Below, in pieces: positions 10,895-22,097 of a stretch of 64,000 nucleotides of DNA. The notes below the pieces were generated by a model. The model made no database searches, was not told where the DNA came from, and saw only the letters and a list, made by a program, of their open reading frames with translations. How positions within the stretch are numbered: the first letter of the stretch is position 1; every line of letters begins with the position of its first letter. A program made the position numbers and the translations under genes. The stretch is from positions 1-64,000 of the forward strand of contig JAGEMR010000112.1 of the NCBI GenBank assembly GCA_021030915.1, in the 5' to 3' direction. Source of the DNA: Astrothelium macrocarpum. Taxonomy: Eukaryota > Ascomycota > Dothideomycetes > Trypetheliales > Trypetheliaceae.

Positions 10895-12241
10895 ATGTCC
10901 ACAACCTCAGGCCTTACCCGCCGTCGAGGCGGTGGTGGGGCCTCGACCAACGATAACGATGAAAACGACAGTTCCCGTGTCAGCTCGCCCATACCCCGAC
11001 GGCCGGAGGTGAATGGTGGGCCAGAGACGAGCTATGAGAGCAGTGAGAATGGACACAAGATCGCATTCGACCCGAGGGATATCAGTGAGAGCGCAGAGAG
11101 AAAAAAGCAACCAAAGTTGACATTGATGGAGGAGGTGTTGCTGATGGGATTAAAGGATAAGCAGGTACGCAACCTACAGTGTAGAGGCTGGATAGGCGAT
11201 CGTTGAACATTGAGGGAACCGTGAGGTTACAAACATTGAGAAAAGCAGAGGACAGAAAATCGAGGTCACATAGGGAATAGGCAGCTGATGTGTACATTGG
11301 TAGGGCTATCTATCATTCTGGAACGACAACATTTCATATGCTCTGCGTGGCTGCATAGTCATTGAGCTCGCATTCAGAGGAAGAGTGAGCATGCAAAAAG
11401 ACTCTTCAAGACGACGATTCCCACTTGCCGATCGAATCATCGAAGTCATCGACGACACACTGACGGGCGAGGTCCTCCTGGACGAAGCACTAAAGATGAT
11501 GAAGAGCAGCGAAAGGATGAGCGTCAGCTCTTGGATCGATCTAATGAGCGGTAGGTATTTCCATCGCCATGGCGCCCCTCTCCTCAACTTTCCCAACACA
11601 AAAAGAGACTGATCCGCAACAATCTACAGGCGAAACATGGAACCTCATGAAAATCGGCTACCAGCTCAAGCAAGTGCGCGAACGGCTCGCCAAGGGCCTC
11701 GTCGACAAGGGCATCCTGCGCACGGAAAAGCGCAACTTCCTCCTCTTCGACATGGCCACGCACCCGGTCGCCGACGGCGGCGCCAAGGACGAGATCCGCC
11801 GCCGCGTGCGCAACGTCCTCACCAACCGCACCGTCGTCCTCCCGCCCTCGCAGTTCCTGCCGGAGGGCATGGAGTTTCGCTACCTGCGCACCGTCACCAT
11901 GGTGTGTGCCGCGTACGCGGCGAATGTGCTGGAGAATGCGCTGGCGAGTCTGGGCCACGAGAGCCGCGAGAGGGCGTTTGCCCAGGTCGATGAGCTGCTG
12001 GCGGAGTATAGTCAGTATCCGTTTGCGCGGAGGGCGGGCGGGAGTGCGTCGGTGGGCGCGAATCTGGGTGCGGCGATTCAGGAGGAGATTGCGCAGTGTG
12101 GGGACAAGGATAAGGATTTGCAGTTGGAGGTGGGTATCATGAGTGCTTGGTTGTTGGGCTACAAGAAAAGAGTTGCTAATGACTTCTTAGGTGGTTGCGG
12201 CTTGCTTGAGTGTGTTCACCCGACTTGATTCATTACTATGA
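10895..12241 (+). CDS. VPS74: VPS74/GOLPH3 Golgi phosphatidylinositol-4-phosphate effector
   Basis: A peripheral Golgi protein that binds PI4P and the tails of glycosyltransferases and keeps them in the Golgi through COPI. Four exons: 10895-11164, 11304-11550, 11630-12129 and 12191-12241, all joined in phase, giving 355 aa. The first ~75 residues are low complexity (Arg/Gly, Asp/Asn, Ser) as in other fungal orthologues. The GPP34 domain follows: LTLMEEVLLMGLKDKQGYL, LRGCIVIELAFRGR, ETWNLMKIGYQLKQVRERL, KRNFLLFDMATHP, and a helical C-terminal part. It ends with VVAACLSVFTRLDSLL, the hydrophobic C-terminal helix that the last small exon supplies. Exon 3 is more GC-rich than the rest; nothing else is unusual. 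Confidence 0.96.
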
Positions 12242-13393
12242 AGGAGATGCCGTTTCGGTTGGCACGTGATCATGGGCACTTGGAGTTGTGGTTTATACTG
12301 TACCCACACCTTGATGCAAGTTTGTGTGTGTGTGTGTGTGTTGTTGGGATTGTGATGCGACCTTGTCTACGATCTGCTGACACAATCACAACATCAGAGG
12401 ACAATGTGTGAATCAAAAGTTATGAGGCTGTTGGTGAGGAAAGGGACAGAGCTGGTACTTGAGGGGAAGTAGGCTTCTGAGAAGCAGAGCAAAACCAGGA
12501 TTCTTTTTTTTTTCACTGCAGTTTGGTGTTTGGTACGAGGGCACTTGAGCTGGAGCGAGGCTTGATGTACATTCTTTGTCCATGTAGTCTTCTTTCCACC
12601 ATGTATTCGATACTGCAATCGATGAAATTCCATTCGCCCCAGGGTCGGCATCACGTGACGAGCTGATACTTCGCCCAGGTACAGGGGGAAGGCAGAGTTA
12701 GAGTGCTACGCTCGCAACCATATCCACGCCACTCGCTTGTGATCCGCGTTGAAACTCTTTGTACTGCAAACGGTGCCTTGTTTAGGCACAGAGGCAGCTG
12801 GCCGTGAGTGGACAGATTGGATCGCTCCACGCTTATCCCCTCCCGCCCCTGTTCAGCCGCTCATCGCAGATACGACCTTGCATTCCAGACAAAGCAGACT
12901 CCCGGAACCCACCGGCGAAACATCCGCTGTGCCCACGCTCTTCTCCGCCCTTGTCTGCTCCTCACTCTTGCTTTGCCGCCGGCAGTCCGCTGGCGGTGAT
13001 CTGTGTCGCGCTCCGCTCCTTTGATCCTTTCCCTCGGCATTTGTTTCCACTCGTCAAACAGATCCGCCGAGTCTCGAAGCGTGGACACACGCGCGTCTCA
13101 CTGTTTTGGTATGTACACCATCCCTCTTCCCTCGCGCTAACACGCCGAGTTCGCTCATTCGGTTGCCGTGACTGTGAGCTGGGCTGTGGTTGGCTTCGTG
13201 TCCTCCATTGAAATGCTTCCCTCGACTTTCTTGCGTTACGCGACCACAACTTCTTGACCGCTGCTCCTTTGGCTAACACCACCATGGCAGTTTGCCCATG
13301 CTTTAGTCTCCTCCATCGAGGGCCGTTGATCGGGCCAAGTTGGTGGGGCCGCTCCATCCTTCTACCTCCTTCTCCTTTACGATACCTTTCTCT
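12242..13393. other. Intergenic region and 5' leader of the SNF5-family gene
   Basis: The left part is the VPS74 3' region with a TG microsatellite. From about 12700 the DNA is C- and T-rich on the plus strand, like a promoter and transcribed leader. A GTATGT at about 13110 could be the donor of a leader intron. Open frames here start at GTG or lack family features. Confidence 0.55.
12323..12341 (+). repeat. TG dinucleotide microsatellite
   Basis: About nine TG units in the 3' flank of VPS74; likely length-polymorphic. Confidence 0.9.
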
Positions 13394-13418
13394 ATGGCTG
13401 CGCCCACCTCAAGCATAG
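13284..13418 (+). promoter_or_regulatory. Possible upstream ORF overlapping the SNF5-family start
   Basis: An ATG in excellent context (ACCACCATGGCAG) opens a 44-codon frame that ends at TAG 13416-13418, out of frame and 25 bases past the main ATG at 13394. If the leader is unspliced here it would suppress translation of the main frame. A leader intron ending at the CATGGCAG acceptor would remove this ATG. Confidence 0.35.
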
Positions 13419-16266
13419 CCCCCCCCAACGCCGATGCCTCCGCATCCCATGACTCGAACGCGACCGGCTTTGCGCAAAATGGGACGCGACAAGACGGCCC
13501 AGTCCAGGAGCCTGGCGCGCCTCCCAATTCTCTGTCAGGACATATGACAAGTGCGAATGCAGATGGCAGGGATTCAATTCGGGAGGGCAAGCAGAAGGCT
13601 ATGGCAGTGATGGAGGCTGCGGGGGTCAACGCGACTCCTGGAATCAAACAAAATTCATCCGCGCAATTACAAGAGGCATTACCGAACAACCCTGGGAAGG
13701 TCACCAATGGGGTTGCCATGACCCGAAAACGCTCTCGCTCAGGTTCGCGAAAACCTGCCCAATCTACTCCAATGGAAGGTGATCGTACCTCGAGACGGGA
13801 TCGAATCAATCTCGAGACTTATCAACAACGGGACCACCTTCACTATGTTGCTATGCAAGAACAGGAAAGGGTTCGCAAAACTGTCGTCGAGTCTAAGATG
13901 GCCGATCTGGAAGAATTTACACAAGGTGATATAGCGCATGCACGAAAACGCAATCCTGGATCAGTTTTCGGATACGGGTATGCTGGATATGGTAACGGAA
14001 TCACGAATGAAAGACCAACTCAAGCACATCTTCCAGCTCTTGTTAGGTATCCTGCGCAGCGAAAACGCGCTGGTAATCGCAAGGCCAAAGAACTTGTCGT
14101 ACCCCGCAAGGATCTAGCGACACAAGCAGAGATGCCAGAAGAGCTGGTACCCGTACGACTGGACATTGAATTTGACAGGATCAAGTTGAGGGATACCTTT
14201 ACGTGGAATCTGAATGACAGAACTGTTCCACCAGAAATATTTGCAGATACCCTGGTGGAAGACTTTAATTTACCACCAGAGACCTTTCCGCACCTCTCAC
14301 GTCAAGTTCAACACGAGATTCATGAACAGCTACAGGACTTTTATCCGCATTGCTTTATTGCCGACGAACCCATTGACCCATACCTTCCATATTATGCACA
14401 TAAGAATGATGAGATGCGAATCTTAATCAAACTTGACATTACTATCGGGACTTTGGAACTGGTAGATCAATTTGAATGGGATATTAATGATCCTGCAAAT
14501 TCACCCGAAGAGTTTGCTCGACAAATGGCTCGCGACCTGTCACTTTCTGGAGAATTTGTTACGGCCATCGCTCACAATATTCGAGAACAAATCCAACTCT
14601 ACACGCGAAGCTTGTACATTACAGGCCATCCGTTTGATGGTCGCGCCATTGACGACTCTGATTTACGCGATGGCTTTTTACCCTCACCCGTGCCTTCTGT
14701 TTTTAGACCTGTCCAGGCCGCCAAAGAATATGGTCCTTATCTTTATGAACTCACTGAAGCCGATTTTGAAAAGACGGAGCTTTCTTTGATGCGCGAGCAA
14801 AGACGGCAAAAGCGTTCAGTAAATCGACGAGGTGGTCCTGCTCTTCCAGACCTAAAAGATCGCCAAAAGACTGTTCGTTCTCTTGTAGTCTCATCTACTT
14901 TGCCTGGAGCCTCGCAAACCGTGGAAGATGCACGAATATACCGTTATTCTCGCCAATCTGCCAGAGGAAGGAGATCTGGTGCGGGCCGTGGCGATGATGG
15001 CGACGATTCTGATGATTTTGAAAGTGATGATTCTGCTCCGGAATCTCCCGTCCCTTCCCTTCTCCAACAAGGTACCCGTAGTCGAGGTATGCGCGGGGCT
15101 GCATCCGCAGCTCAAGCGGCAATGCGTGCCAATGTGATGGGCCGATCGGCCACTCCTGAAGTTTCTCAACAGACGACACCACATCATCACGAAACACGAA
15201 CCAGCCGACGCACGGGTTTGAGTCATGATATAGGACGAGAAGAAAGTCGAGACTCTGAAGGTCCACCTTCTCTTCTGCTCAGACTGAGAATCCCGCGAGA
15301 AAAGTATCGACGTTGGAATCGAGAACGAAAGGCAAGGGAGAAGGAGCGCGAATTACAGCTGATGCAACAGCAACAGAGACAGCGAGAACAACAGCAACAG
15401 AACCAGATGCAGACACCACAGCCACCACCATCGACCACTCCTCTTATAGGTTCTCAATCTTCGACGCCAGCGCGAAATACCCCGCAGCGAGGCGACATGC
15501 CACCACCCCTTACCACACCCGGCGTCTCGCAACAACACTTGCAAGTGCCATCTGTGAATATCAATGGAAGCGAACGCGACGCAAGTTCGACGCCTGCGCC
15601 AACGCAAGGCCAGGGTCCACCTGTCCCACTGCAGAGTAGTGGCAACTGGACGTACACCCCGGACGGCCGTGTGGATGCGTCAAATCCGCAGAGTGGGGGG
15701 CCACCTCCTGTAAGTTGATACCTTTGCAAATAGAAACGCACATTTAGACTTTCAACAAGGATCGTACATAGAAGTCGGCAAACATCATGTATCACTCGTA
15801 GACACTCATACACACTGAATTTCCTCTTGTCACGCAAATCCCTTTTGTATTGGATCTCACCAATCAACCCACCATATTCCCTCCCTCTCCAATGTATCGA
15901 AACCTCCCCAATTTTCTTTACATTCAGGGTTTTTCTTTGGCTAATCATCGCGCTTTCGTTTGCGGCAACACACAGCCCCCACCGCCGCACCTCGTCGCGG
16001 CTCTGACCGCGCTCGCGCGCCGCTACCCCCACGACCGCTTCGACTCGCTCATGCGCTTCTCCCCGATCTCCACCACCACCAACGAGCCCATCAAGCAGGA
16101 GCACCTGGCGGCCGAGCAGGACGCGGGCACCGTCAAGTGGCAGTACGTGCCCAAGATCAAGTGCGTCGACTGTCCGGGCAGGCTGTACAATTTCCCCGTG
16201 GAGAACTTTGAGGTGCATTTGAAGAATCGCGGGCATTTGGGGAATGTGGCGAGACGGACGGGTTGA
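13394..16266 (+). CDS. SFH1/SNF5: SNF5/SFH1-family subunit of a SWI/SNF or RSC chromatin remodeler
   Basis: A core nuclear subunit of ATP-dependent nucleosome remodelers (INI1/SMARCB1 family). Exon 1 is 13394-15709 and exon 2 15976-16266; the 266-bp intron (GTAAGT...ACACAG) joins in phase 0, giving 868 aa. The SNF5 domain lies at about residues 250-420 as two repeats: PVRLDIEFDRIKLRDTFTWN and ILIKLDITIGTLELVDQFEW, each followed by the acidic ..W-D/N-L/I-N-D.. segment. An Arg-rich, poly-Gln and Pro-rich tail follows (about 600-770). Exon 2 supplies PPPPHLVAALTALARRYP and a CVDCPG...VENFEVHLKNR zinc-binding-like end, typical of filamentous fungal members. I see no GATA finger, so the RSC-type SFH1 is favoured over SNF5, without certainty. 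The ATG at 13394 is the first in frame. Confidence 0.95.
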
Positions 16267-17081
16267 TGGGGTAAGAGGGGGGGTTGAATATCTTGGGAGA
16301 GGAGAGGAGAGGTGGGGGGAGGATATTGGGCTGGGGAAAAGGATGGGGGCGAATTGGGAATTGTGGTTGGCGTGAGGGGATGAATGTTTGCCTATTGTTC
16401 GTACATAATCATCCGCGCAAGCATTGACTTTTTGGGGGAGGAGGGTTGGTGTCGGAGGATGAGGGCAAATTCTTGACAGAGTCTTTGAGTATGATACCAG
16501 ATACGCGTAGAATATAAGACATTGATCGTCCTTTTCTCATCCTATATTGCAAGCTTTCGGGCATGCTTTATGGCTATTGTAAACTGTTATGCCCCTTGTA
16601 TTCGGTGCGTTGTCTCGCGCCAAAGTCTCTGTAAATCAGCGATCCACTATACCGACTATATATCGACTGTAAACATGTTAGAGACTCCTAATGATACTGG
16701 AAGATACCTCTTTTGGCGGTTTCTGCTAAACAGATGGTTCGGAGTCTCTACATACTCGAATTGTATCGAGGGTTTCCTGGACATGTCGGCATAGTAAAGC
16801 ACTTTGACGCTCACCGCTGCAAATTTTCGTGCATCATGAACCGTGAGGTATCTTCCATAGTCAACAAAAAAGTCCAGTAGCACCTCAATCATGCAATCAT
16901 TTAATGACATAATTATCCTCGGAGCACTTCATCCACTAAATCTAAATGCACTAGTAATAGCCATGCCATCATTAAAGCTCCCATACCTTAGCCACCCAAC
17001 CCGACCATCAGCCTCTCCCAGATTCCTCTCCCTAGGCACGAACCCTCCCACACTTCGCCCCCTCTCCCCCAAGCAACAAGC
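16267..17081. other. Convergent 3' intergenic region
   Basis: It lies between the ends of the SNF5-family gene (plus) and RRP14 (minus). The left part is strongly G-rich on the plus strand (16270-16470), the rest is ordinary. No supported gene. Confidence 0.6.
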
Positions 17082-18829
17082 CTACGTCTTAAACCTCCCC
17101 TCAAACCCCGGCCTCTTCACCCCACCCTTCCCCTTCTTCGCCTTCCCCTTCCCCTTCCTCCCACCCTTCTCCTCCTTCCTCCTCCTCAAATTCTCCTCGC
17201 GCCGCCTCTGCCGCGCGGCCTGACCCCTGCGCACGCTCTCCTCCCGTTCCTTCCACGCCCTCGCGCTCCGCTCCTTCGTCTTCTCCCGCCGCCGCGCGGC
17301 CTTCGCCAGCATCCCCACGTCGTCGTGCACCTTCTCGCCGCGCGCCCGCTGGCCCGCGTGTGCCCAGCGGTCGCGCTCGCTCTGGGATTCTTGCTTCGTG
17401 GCGGGCAGAGAGGAGAGGTGCGCGGCGCGGTGCTGCGCGGAGAGGAGCGCGGTGTTGGGGTCGGAGAGGCCTTTGCGTTTGGGAGGGTTGGAGCCGGGGA
17501 AGGTCATGCGGGTGAATGTGAGGTTGGTGGTTTGGGCGTCTTGGGGTTGGCTGCCTTGGCTGGTCTTGCCTGCGGCTTCGAGTTGGGCGTCTTGCTGTGC
17601 GGCTGAGGCGGCTGCGGCGACCTCTGCTTCTTTCTGCTGCTTTCGTAGTTCTTTCTTGCGCTGCTTGCGTTGTTCTTCTTTGTGGCGACGTTGATCGAGG
17701 AGTTCTTGCCGGTTGCGAGCGGGCTGGCCGTCAGAACCGTCGGCTTTGCGAGCGGCACGGAGAGCGTCAATGCGGGTCTTGAGGCGGGCGCGGAGGAGCT
17801 CGGTGTTTATTTCAGAGACTGGCGGAAGTTTTTTGGATTTAGTGGTGTCGGTGTTAGATGTCTGATTGGAAAGATTCGAGGTTGTGTTAGGTTGAGATTC
17901 AGATGTAGATGCAGTCCGAGCGGATTCCGGATTCTCATTCATCAAGGTCAATTCAGTTTGAGGCTTTTCTGAAAAATCGGCAGTGGAAGGAGGAATGATT
18001 GATGATGTTGATGATGTAATGGAATGAGGTGCGGGTGATTGGGGGGTCTCTGGAACTGGCGTAGGAGTAGCAGAAGAACGCGATTCGTGCTCAAGGCCTT
18101 CAGTAATGCCATCAAGCTCTACGGCTTCCACGTCGGCGCCTTCGATGTCTGACGAACCTTCATGAAGTCTTTCCGCTTCATTATATTTCTCATCAGTCTC
18201 AGATAGCTTAGTAGGTTGCTGCTCCTGCTTCCGATTTTTATTCGCTTCAGCCTTTTCTTGTCGACGGGCGATTTTTTCAGCCTTTGCTTTTCTTTTTTCT
18301 TTCCTTTTCTCAGCTTTTTTCTTCTTCTTGTTTTGAGAATCATCGGCGGCTTCAGCATTGAGAGATTCTGAATTTTTTGCCATTTTCTGCTTCTTTGGCG
18401 GCTTCATGCCCTCCTTTGGCTTTTCCTTGGGAGGGAGATCAAGATCAGTCGAGCCTTCATCGGCCTCATCCTCCATTTCACGCTTTCTCTTTCGTTCATT
18501 CTCGTCCATGACATCTTTGACACTCTTTTGATTTTCTGGCTTGAGCTTTTCCTTTCTAGCGGCTCTCTTCTCCTCTTTGGTTTGTTTTTTGCGTAGCCAT
18601 TGATCCTACAACGGCAATTGAATTGATTAGTAAGTTTCTTGTCAATAGTCTGGTAATAGCAAATCGTACACTATGATCTTGTGCATAGTAATTCTTGGCG
18701 GGGATAAGAGACATGAGTCCGTCGAATGCTTTGGCATGGCTTTCCAGCCGGGCCTAATCTAATTAGCTTTTTCGAAAGATGAAATAGACAAAGCAGCGAA
18801 ATAATTACCTTGAGCTCGTCGTCAGCCAT
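17082..18829 (-). CDS. RRP14: Ribosome-biogenesis protein RRP14 (SURF6 family)
   Basis: A nucleolar protein needed for processing of pre-rRNA and assembly of both ribosomal subunits. Three exons on the minus strand: 18829-18809, 18753-18670 and 18605-17082, giving 542 aa. The start MADDELK and exon 2 (ARLESHAKAFDGLMSLIPAK) form the conserved N-terminal RRP14 motif, continued by DQWLRKKQTKEEKRAARKEK and KDVMDENERKRKRE in exon 3. The middle is acidic and Ser/Pro-rich. The SURF6 domain fills the C-terminal half: LLRARLKTRIDALRAARKAD, then long Lys/Arg/Glu helices, NLTFTRMTFP, and a very basic end GGRKGKGKAKKGKGGVKRPG. An in-frame upstream ATG at 18955 exists, but conservation favours 18829. The exon 1 of 21 bp is easily missed. 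Confidence 0.95.
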
Positions 18830-19352
18830 GACGTCTTTGATGTTAATATGCCCAGCAGAGAGGTTGGTGAAGTGGGATGTGCATGTTTTTGCAGGCGGTG
18901 TGGAATAATGAGTCAAATCTTGGCGCGTTTGATTCTGTTTGCACAGGACCAACATCCACGACTATTCTCGACCACAACGCGTCAGTTGGCACACGAAATA
19001 ATACGGCTCATTTCGCTTCTAACGTAGCTGATCTTATCTTGCTTCACACGACCACGATCAATCAATTTGTTGGCAATGCCTTGCACGTCACTGACGTCAA
19101 TTGCTGAGCCACGCAAATGCATACAAAGGCGCTCAGCTTCTCGGTAGCTTTGCAGCTCATTCACTGTCATTGCATCTTTGCACCGCCTTCGAGATTCACA
19201 AGCGAGAATGATATTATCGCATCTCCTTTCATGGTCTCGTGACGTTGGTTGTAGCATGAGATTGGGCCTTTGCTCTACGCACAAAAAAGCTAGCCATAGT
19301 ATATTCGCAATTGGACCTGGCACCCCTGGCATACATTGATAATCTGCCCAAA
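18830..19352. promoter_or_regulatory. Divergent intergenic region between RRP14 and the tail-anchored Pro-rich gene
   Basis: The two start codons lie 523 bp apart on opposite strands, so this stretch must hold both promoters. The 156-codon minus-strand frame inside it begins at GTG and matches no family, so I do not call it a gene. Confidence 0.5.
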
Positions 19353-21322
19353 ATGTCTGAAATGATTGAAGCTGGCTCGCTTTCAGCTCTGACAAGTCTT
19401 GCTGCAAATCCGCCCCTTTACCCACGAAATCCGACCGAACCTGAGAGGTCACCTTTGGTCTTGTATATTGTAAGGGTACCTGGGAGTAAGGGTGGGTTCA
19501 TCAGCAAACCAACTTGAGATAGCTTTAGTAGTCTAACATTATTTTAGATGTATTTCTATCTCCATTAAAGCCTAAGCAAAAAGTAGTGAGCGCGCAAGAC
19601 GTAGAAAGCTGCTTGTATTATGTGCACGTTGACCAACCCGAGGACGAACTACTCTTACAACGAGAAGCATCTGCAGCTGATGAAGAAAAAGATAATCAGT
19701 CACTCGTTGACAGCAATGCTCGAGATATGCCCCGAAAACCCATCGCAAGAGATGCTCGTAGCTCAATGGAGGAAACAATACCTCAACTTCCTAGAAGACC
19801 TCTTCCCCCAACTCCCAATGCATTTCCCGAATTTCGAATCCAAACGCCAGAGAATACCGAGAAAATAAATCGAAAACCAGTGAATCCGTCAATGCCTTAT
19901 CCCCTTCCGTCCTTTAATAACATGAACTTTCAATCAAACCCCGATGATACCCATGCGCAACGAAAGCCCTTGATTGGACGTCCGCTCCCTGCCGTACCCG
20001 TCCACAACGCCGGAACTGGACAACAATTGAATGCGGCGTTCTCTAATCTTTCCGTCGTCCCTGACACTCCACCAGCTTTACCACCGCGTCATCGACAATG
20101 GAAGTCCGAAAGTGTTGTGCCGCGTCTCAGCCAGCCAGGTCCCCTGTATTCAAATGATGGTTTTCTCTCTCCGCGAACTAGCTCAAACTTCAGTCAATAT
20201 GACGAAGGAGTTGTTCGAGGTTCTCCAATTTCTCCGCAAGCTATCTCAGACCTCAACCAATATGGTGAAGGAGTCAGCCAGGGATCATTGGTTTCTCCAC
20301 GAACTACCTCAACTTCCAGCCAATATGACGAAGGAGTCGTTCAGCCTTCCATCACTCTCATACGAAGGGACCCGTCATCCAGTGCCCAGTGGAATGTAGC
20401 CAAGATCTCCGATCCTCCAATCGAGGAAATCTCTTCCGAAACCCGTTCTGGCGGATCCAAGGTCGAACGGCATAAGCAAATGGGGTCTCCCATTTTCATC
20501 GAAATCATGACGCCCGGATACACCAAATTCATTGATCGTCCCAGCTCCTCCAATAGCAGTCGAAACTCCAACAACACCTACCTGAATAATAGCAAAAGCA
20601 CCACTTTTGAACGCCGCCTATACCTCGAAGGCTCCCGCAACGCCACCCACAAATACACGCACCGCAAGTCCGCCTCCCACGAATCCGCCCTCACCGACAG
20701 CAACACTCCCCTCTCAACATCCCGCCCGCCCCTCCCCTCCCGCCCAACAGACAAATCCTACGCCTTCCTCACCCCCTGGAACACGCCCTGCCACTTCACC
20801 ACCGGCACCACCGGCCGCTCCCTCACCTGCCGCCACTCCCTCCCCTCCACCACCACCCCCGCCATCCTCAGCGAGCTGCGCTTCAATCTTCCGAGCACGA
20901 TCTCCGCCGCCGCCAGGGCGCCCTCGCGGGGTGATCTCGCGCCGTCGGGCTCGCGGGCGGCGCGCTCCGACTCCGCCGCGGGCACTTTCGCAGCGGGCCC
21001 GGCGCCCGATGGGGGAAGCAGTGGTCGTCGTGGTGGCGCTGCAGCGGCGGGTGGGGGTGCAGCGACATCGCCGGGATGGGCGGGCCCTGCACTGGCGGGA
21101 TGGGCGGGCTCTGGACCACCGGCGGTATGGGCGAGCTCTGGGCCTGGACCTGCGGGGCCGATGTTGGACTTGAGGCTGGGTCGCGAGCGCGCTGGTGGCG
21201 GCAGCGATGGGAAGCAGGCGAAGCTGGGGAAGCTGATTGTGTATGCTGGCGGGGTTGCGATGCTGGATCTGCTGGTGGCGGCGAATGTCGCGCTGTGGTG
21301 GCGGGCGTATGATCGGTGGTAG
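19353..21322 (+). CDS. Proline-rich protein with C-terminal membrane anchor, function unknown
   Basis: Two exons, 19353-19491 and 19548-21322 (GTGGGT...TTTTAG, phase 1), give 637 aa starting MSEMIEAGSLSALTSL. The first ~80 residues are well ordered (SPLVLYIVRVPGSKDVFLSP, then a YYVHVD strand). The middle is rich in PPLP/LPPR-type motifs that could bind SH3 or WW domains. It also has an imperfect threefold repeat of about 27 residues (SPRT..., NFSQYDEGV) encoded around 20160-20345. A conserved-looking patch follows (FERRLYLEGS, LTDSNTPLSTSRPPLP, YAFLTPWNTPCHFTTGT), then a Gly/Ala-rich linker. The last ~30 residues are one hydrophobic helix (LIVYAGGVAMLDLLVAANVA), ending WWRAYDRW, as in a tail-anchored protein. 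I know no name for the family. Its 3' end overlaps the gene on the other strand. Confidence 0.8.
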
Positions 21323-22097
21323 GAGGAGATTTGGGGGATGTCGGCGGAGTACATCGGCGTTTGGGAGAGGGAGGGGTGGGTTCGTCGTCGCGTTTGCGTT
21401 TTGGCGATTTTTCGCTTTGGGCCGGTTTTGCTGGTCGGGGGAGTTTTACGGGCCGTTTGTATTTGCGAGGAGGACTACTGGGAGGGTCCTCAACCGGTTT
21501 GAGGCTGTCGTTGATTGCTGCCTCTGGATTTTGCGAGTTATCTGCTTCTTTTTCTTCGGATTTGTATGAGGACCCCCAGTCAGGTGCGTCTACGATTCTT
21601 GAAATCTCCTCTCGGATGGCCTTTTCTTTGTAGGCCTCTGCTGTGATACGTTCGGATTCGAATGATTGGATTTGATCCACAAAGCGGTCTTGATCAAACT
21701 CGGATATCCAATCCCGGAGAGGATATTCTGATCTGAAATATTTGAGGAGTGATGCCAAGGAGCGATCGTCAAAAAATCTTCGTGCATCAAGAAAGGCCTG
21801 ATAGCTAAAAAAGCCGTAGTAATCGCTGGTAACTATCTCCTGTGCCTTCATGAACTCATCACGAAGAGCTTTGAGCTCATTTTCTCGCCATTTCTGCAAG
21901 GCTTCCTTAACTTTGAACATGTTGCCCTTGTATTCGTTGAGGAGTAGTTCTACTAGTGGAACGAATTCGTCTTCGCAATACAACTGCATAGGGACGGTGT
22001 TGTAGCTGCCGAAAAAATCAAGAAGACCCTCCTGTCTGAGAGTTCTTCTTGGACGGAGCTGGTCAGGAAGTCCAGTCCACCAGCGGAGGTTTTCCAT
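20883..22097 (-). CDS. Uncharacterised protein, antisense-overlapping its neighbour at the 3' end
   Basis: The ATG at 22097 opens a frame of 404 aa. Roughly the first 190 residues look like a folded, mostly helical domain: LRWWTGLPDQLRPRRTLRQE, FVPLVELLLNEYKGN, YYGFFSYQAFLDARRFFDD, LKYFRSEYPLRDWISEFDQD. Then comes a Pro/Lys/Arg-rich low-complexity region with a KRKR patch that could be a nuclear signal. The last ~145 codons (20883-21322) lie antisense within the coding region of the plus-strand gene and are Pro/His/Arg-rich, as GC-rich antisense frames often are; an unseen splice could end the protein earlier. Family unrecognised. Confidence 0.65.
   Translation of the reverse strand: MENLRWWTGLPDQLRPRRTLRQEGLLDFFGSYNTVPMQLYCEDEFVPLVELLLNEYKGNMFKVKEALQKWRENELKALRDEFMKAQEIVTSDYYGFFSYQAFLDARRFFDDRSLASLLKYFRSEYPLRDWISEFDQDRFVDQIQSFESERITAEAYKEKAIREEISRIVDAPDWGSSYKSEEKEADNSQNPEAAINDSLKPVEDPPSSPPRKYKRPVKLPRPAKPAQSEKSPKRKRDDEPTPPSPKRRCTPPTSPKSPPTTDHTPATTARHSPPPADPASQPRQHTQSASPASPASHRCRHQRARDPASSPTSAPQVQAQSSPIPPVVQSPPIPPVQGPPIPAMSLHPHPPLQRHHDDHCFPHRAPGPLRKCPRRSRSAPPASPTARDHPARAPWRRRRSCSED

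Noticed and set aside
11637..11993. Alternative frames inside VPS74 exon 3
   Set aside because: They are GC-rich shadows; the VPS74 frame has conserved GPP34 motifs and correct splicing.
12804..13211. 135-codon plus-strand frame upstream of the SNF5-family gene
   Set aside because: It starts at GTG and its Pro/Ser/Arg composition reflects a C/T-rich leader.
18982..19452. 156-codon minus-strand frame between RRP14 and the next gene
   Set aside because: It begins at GTG, overlaps the exon 1 of the plus-strand gene, and has no recognisable domain.
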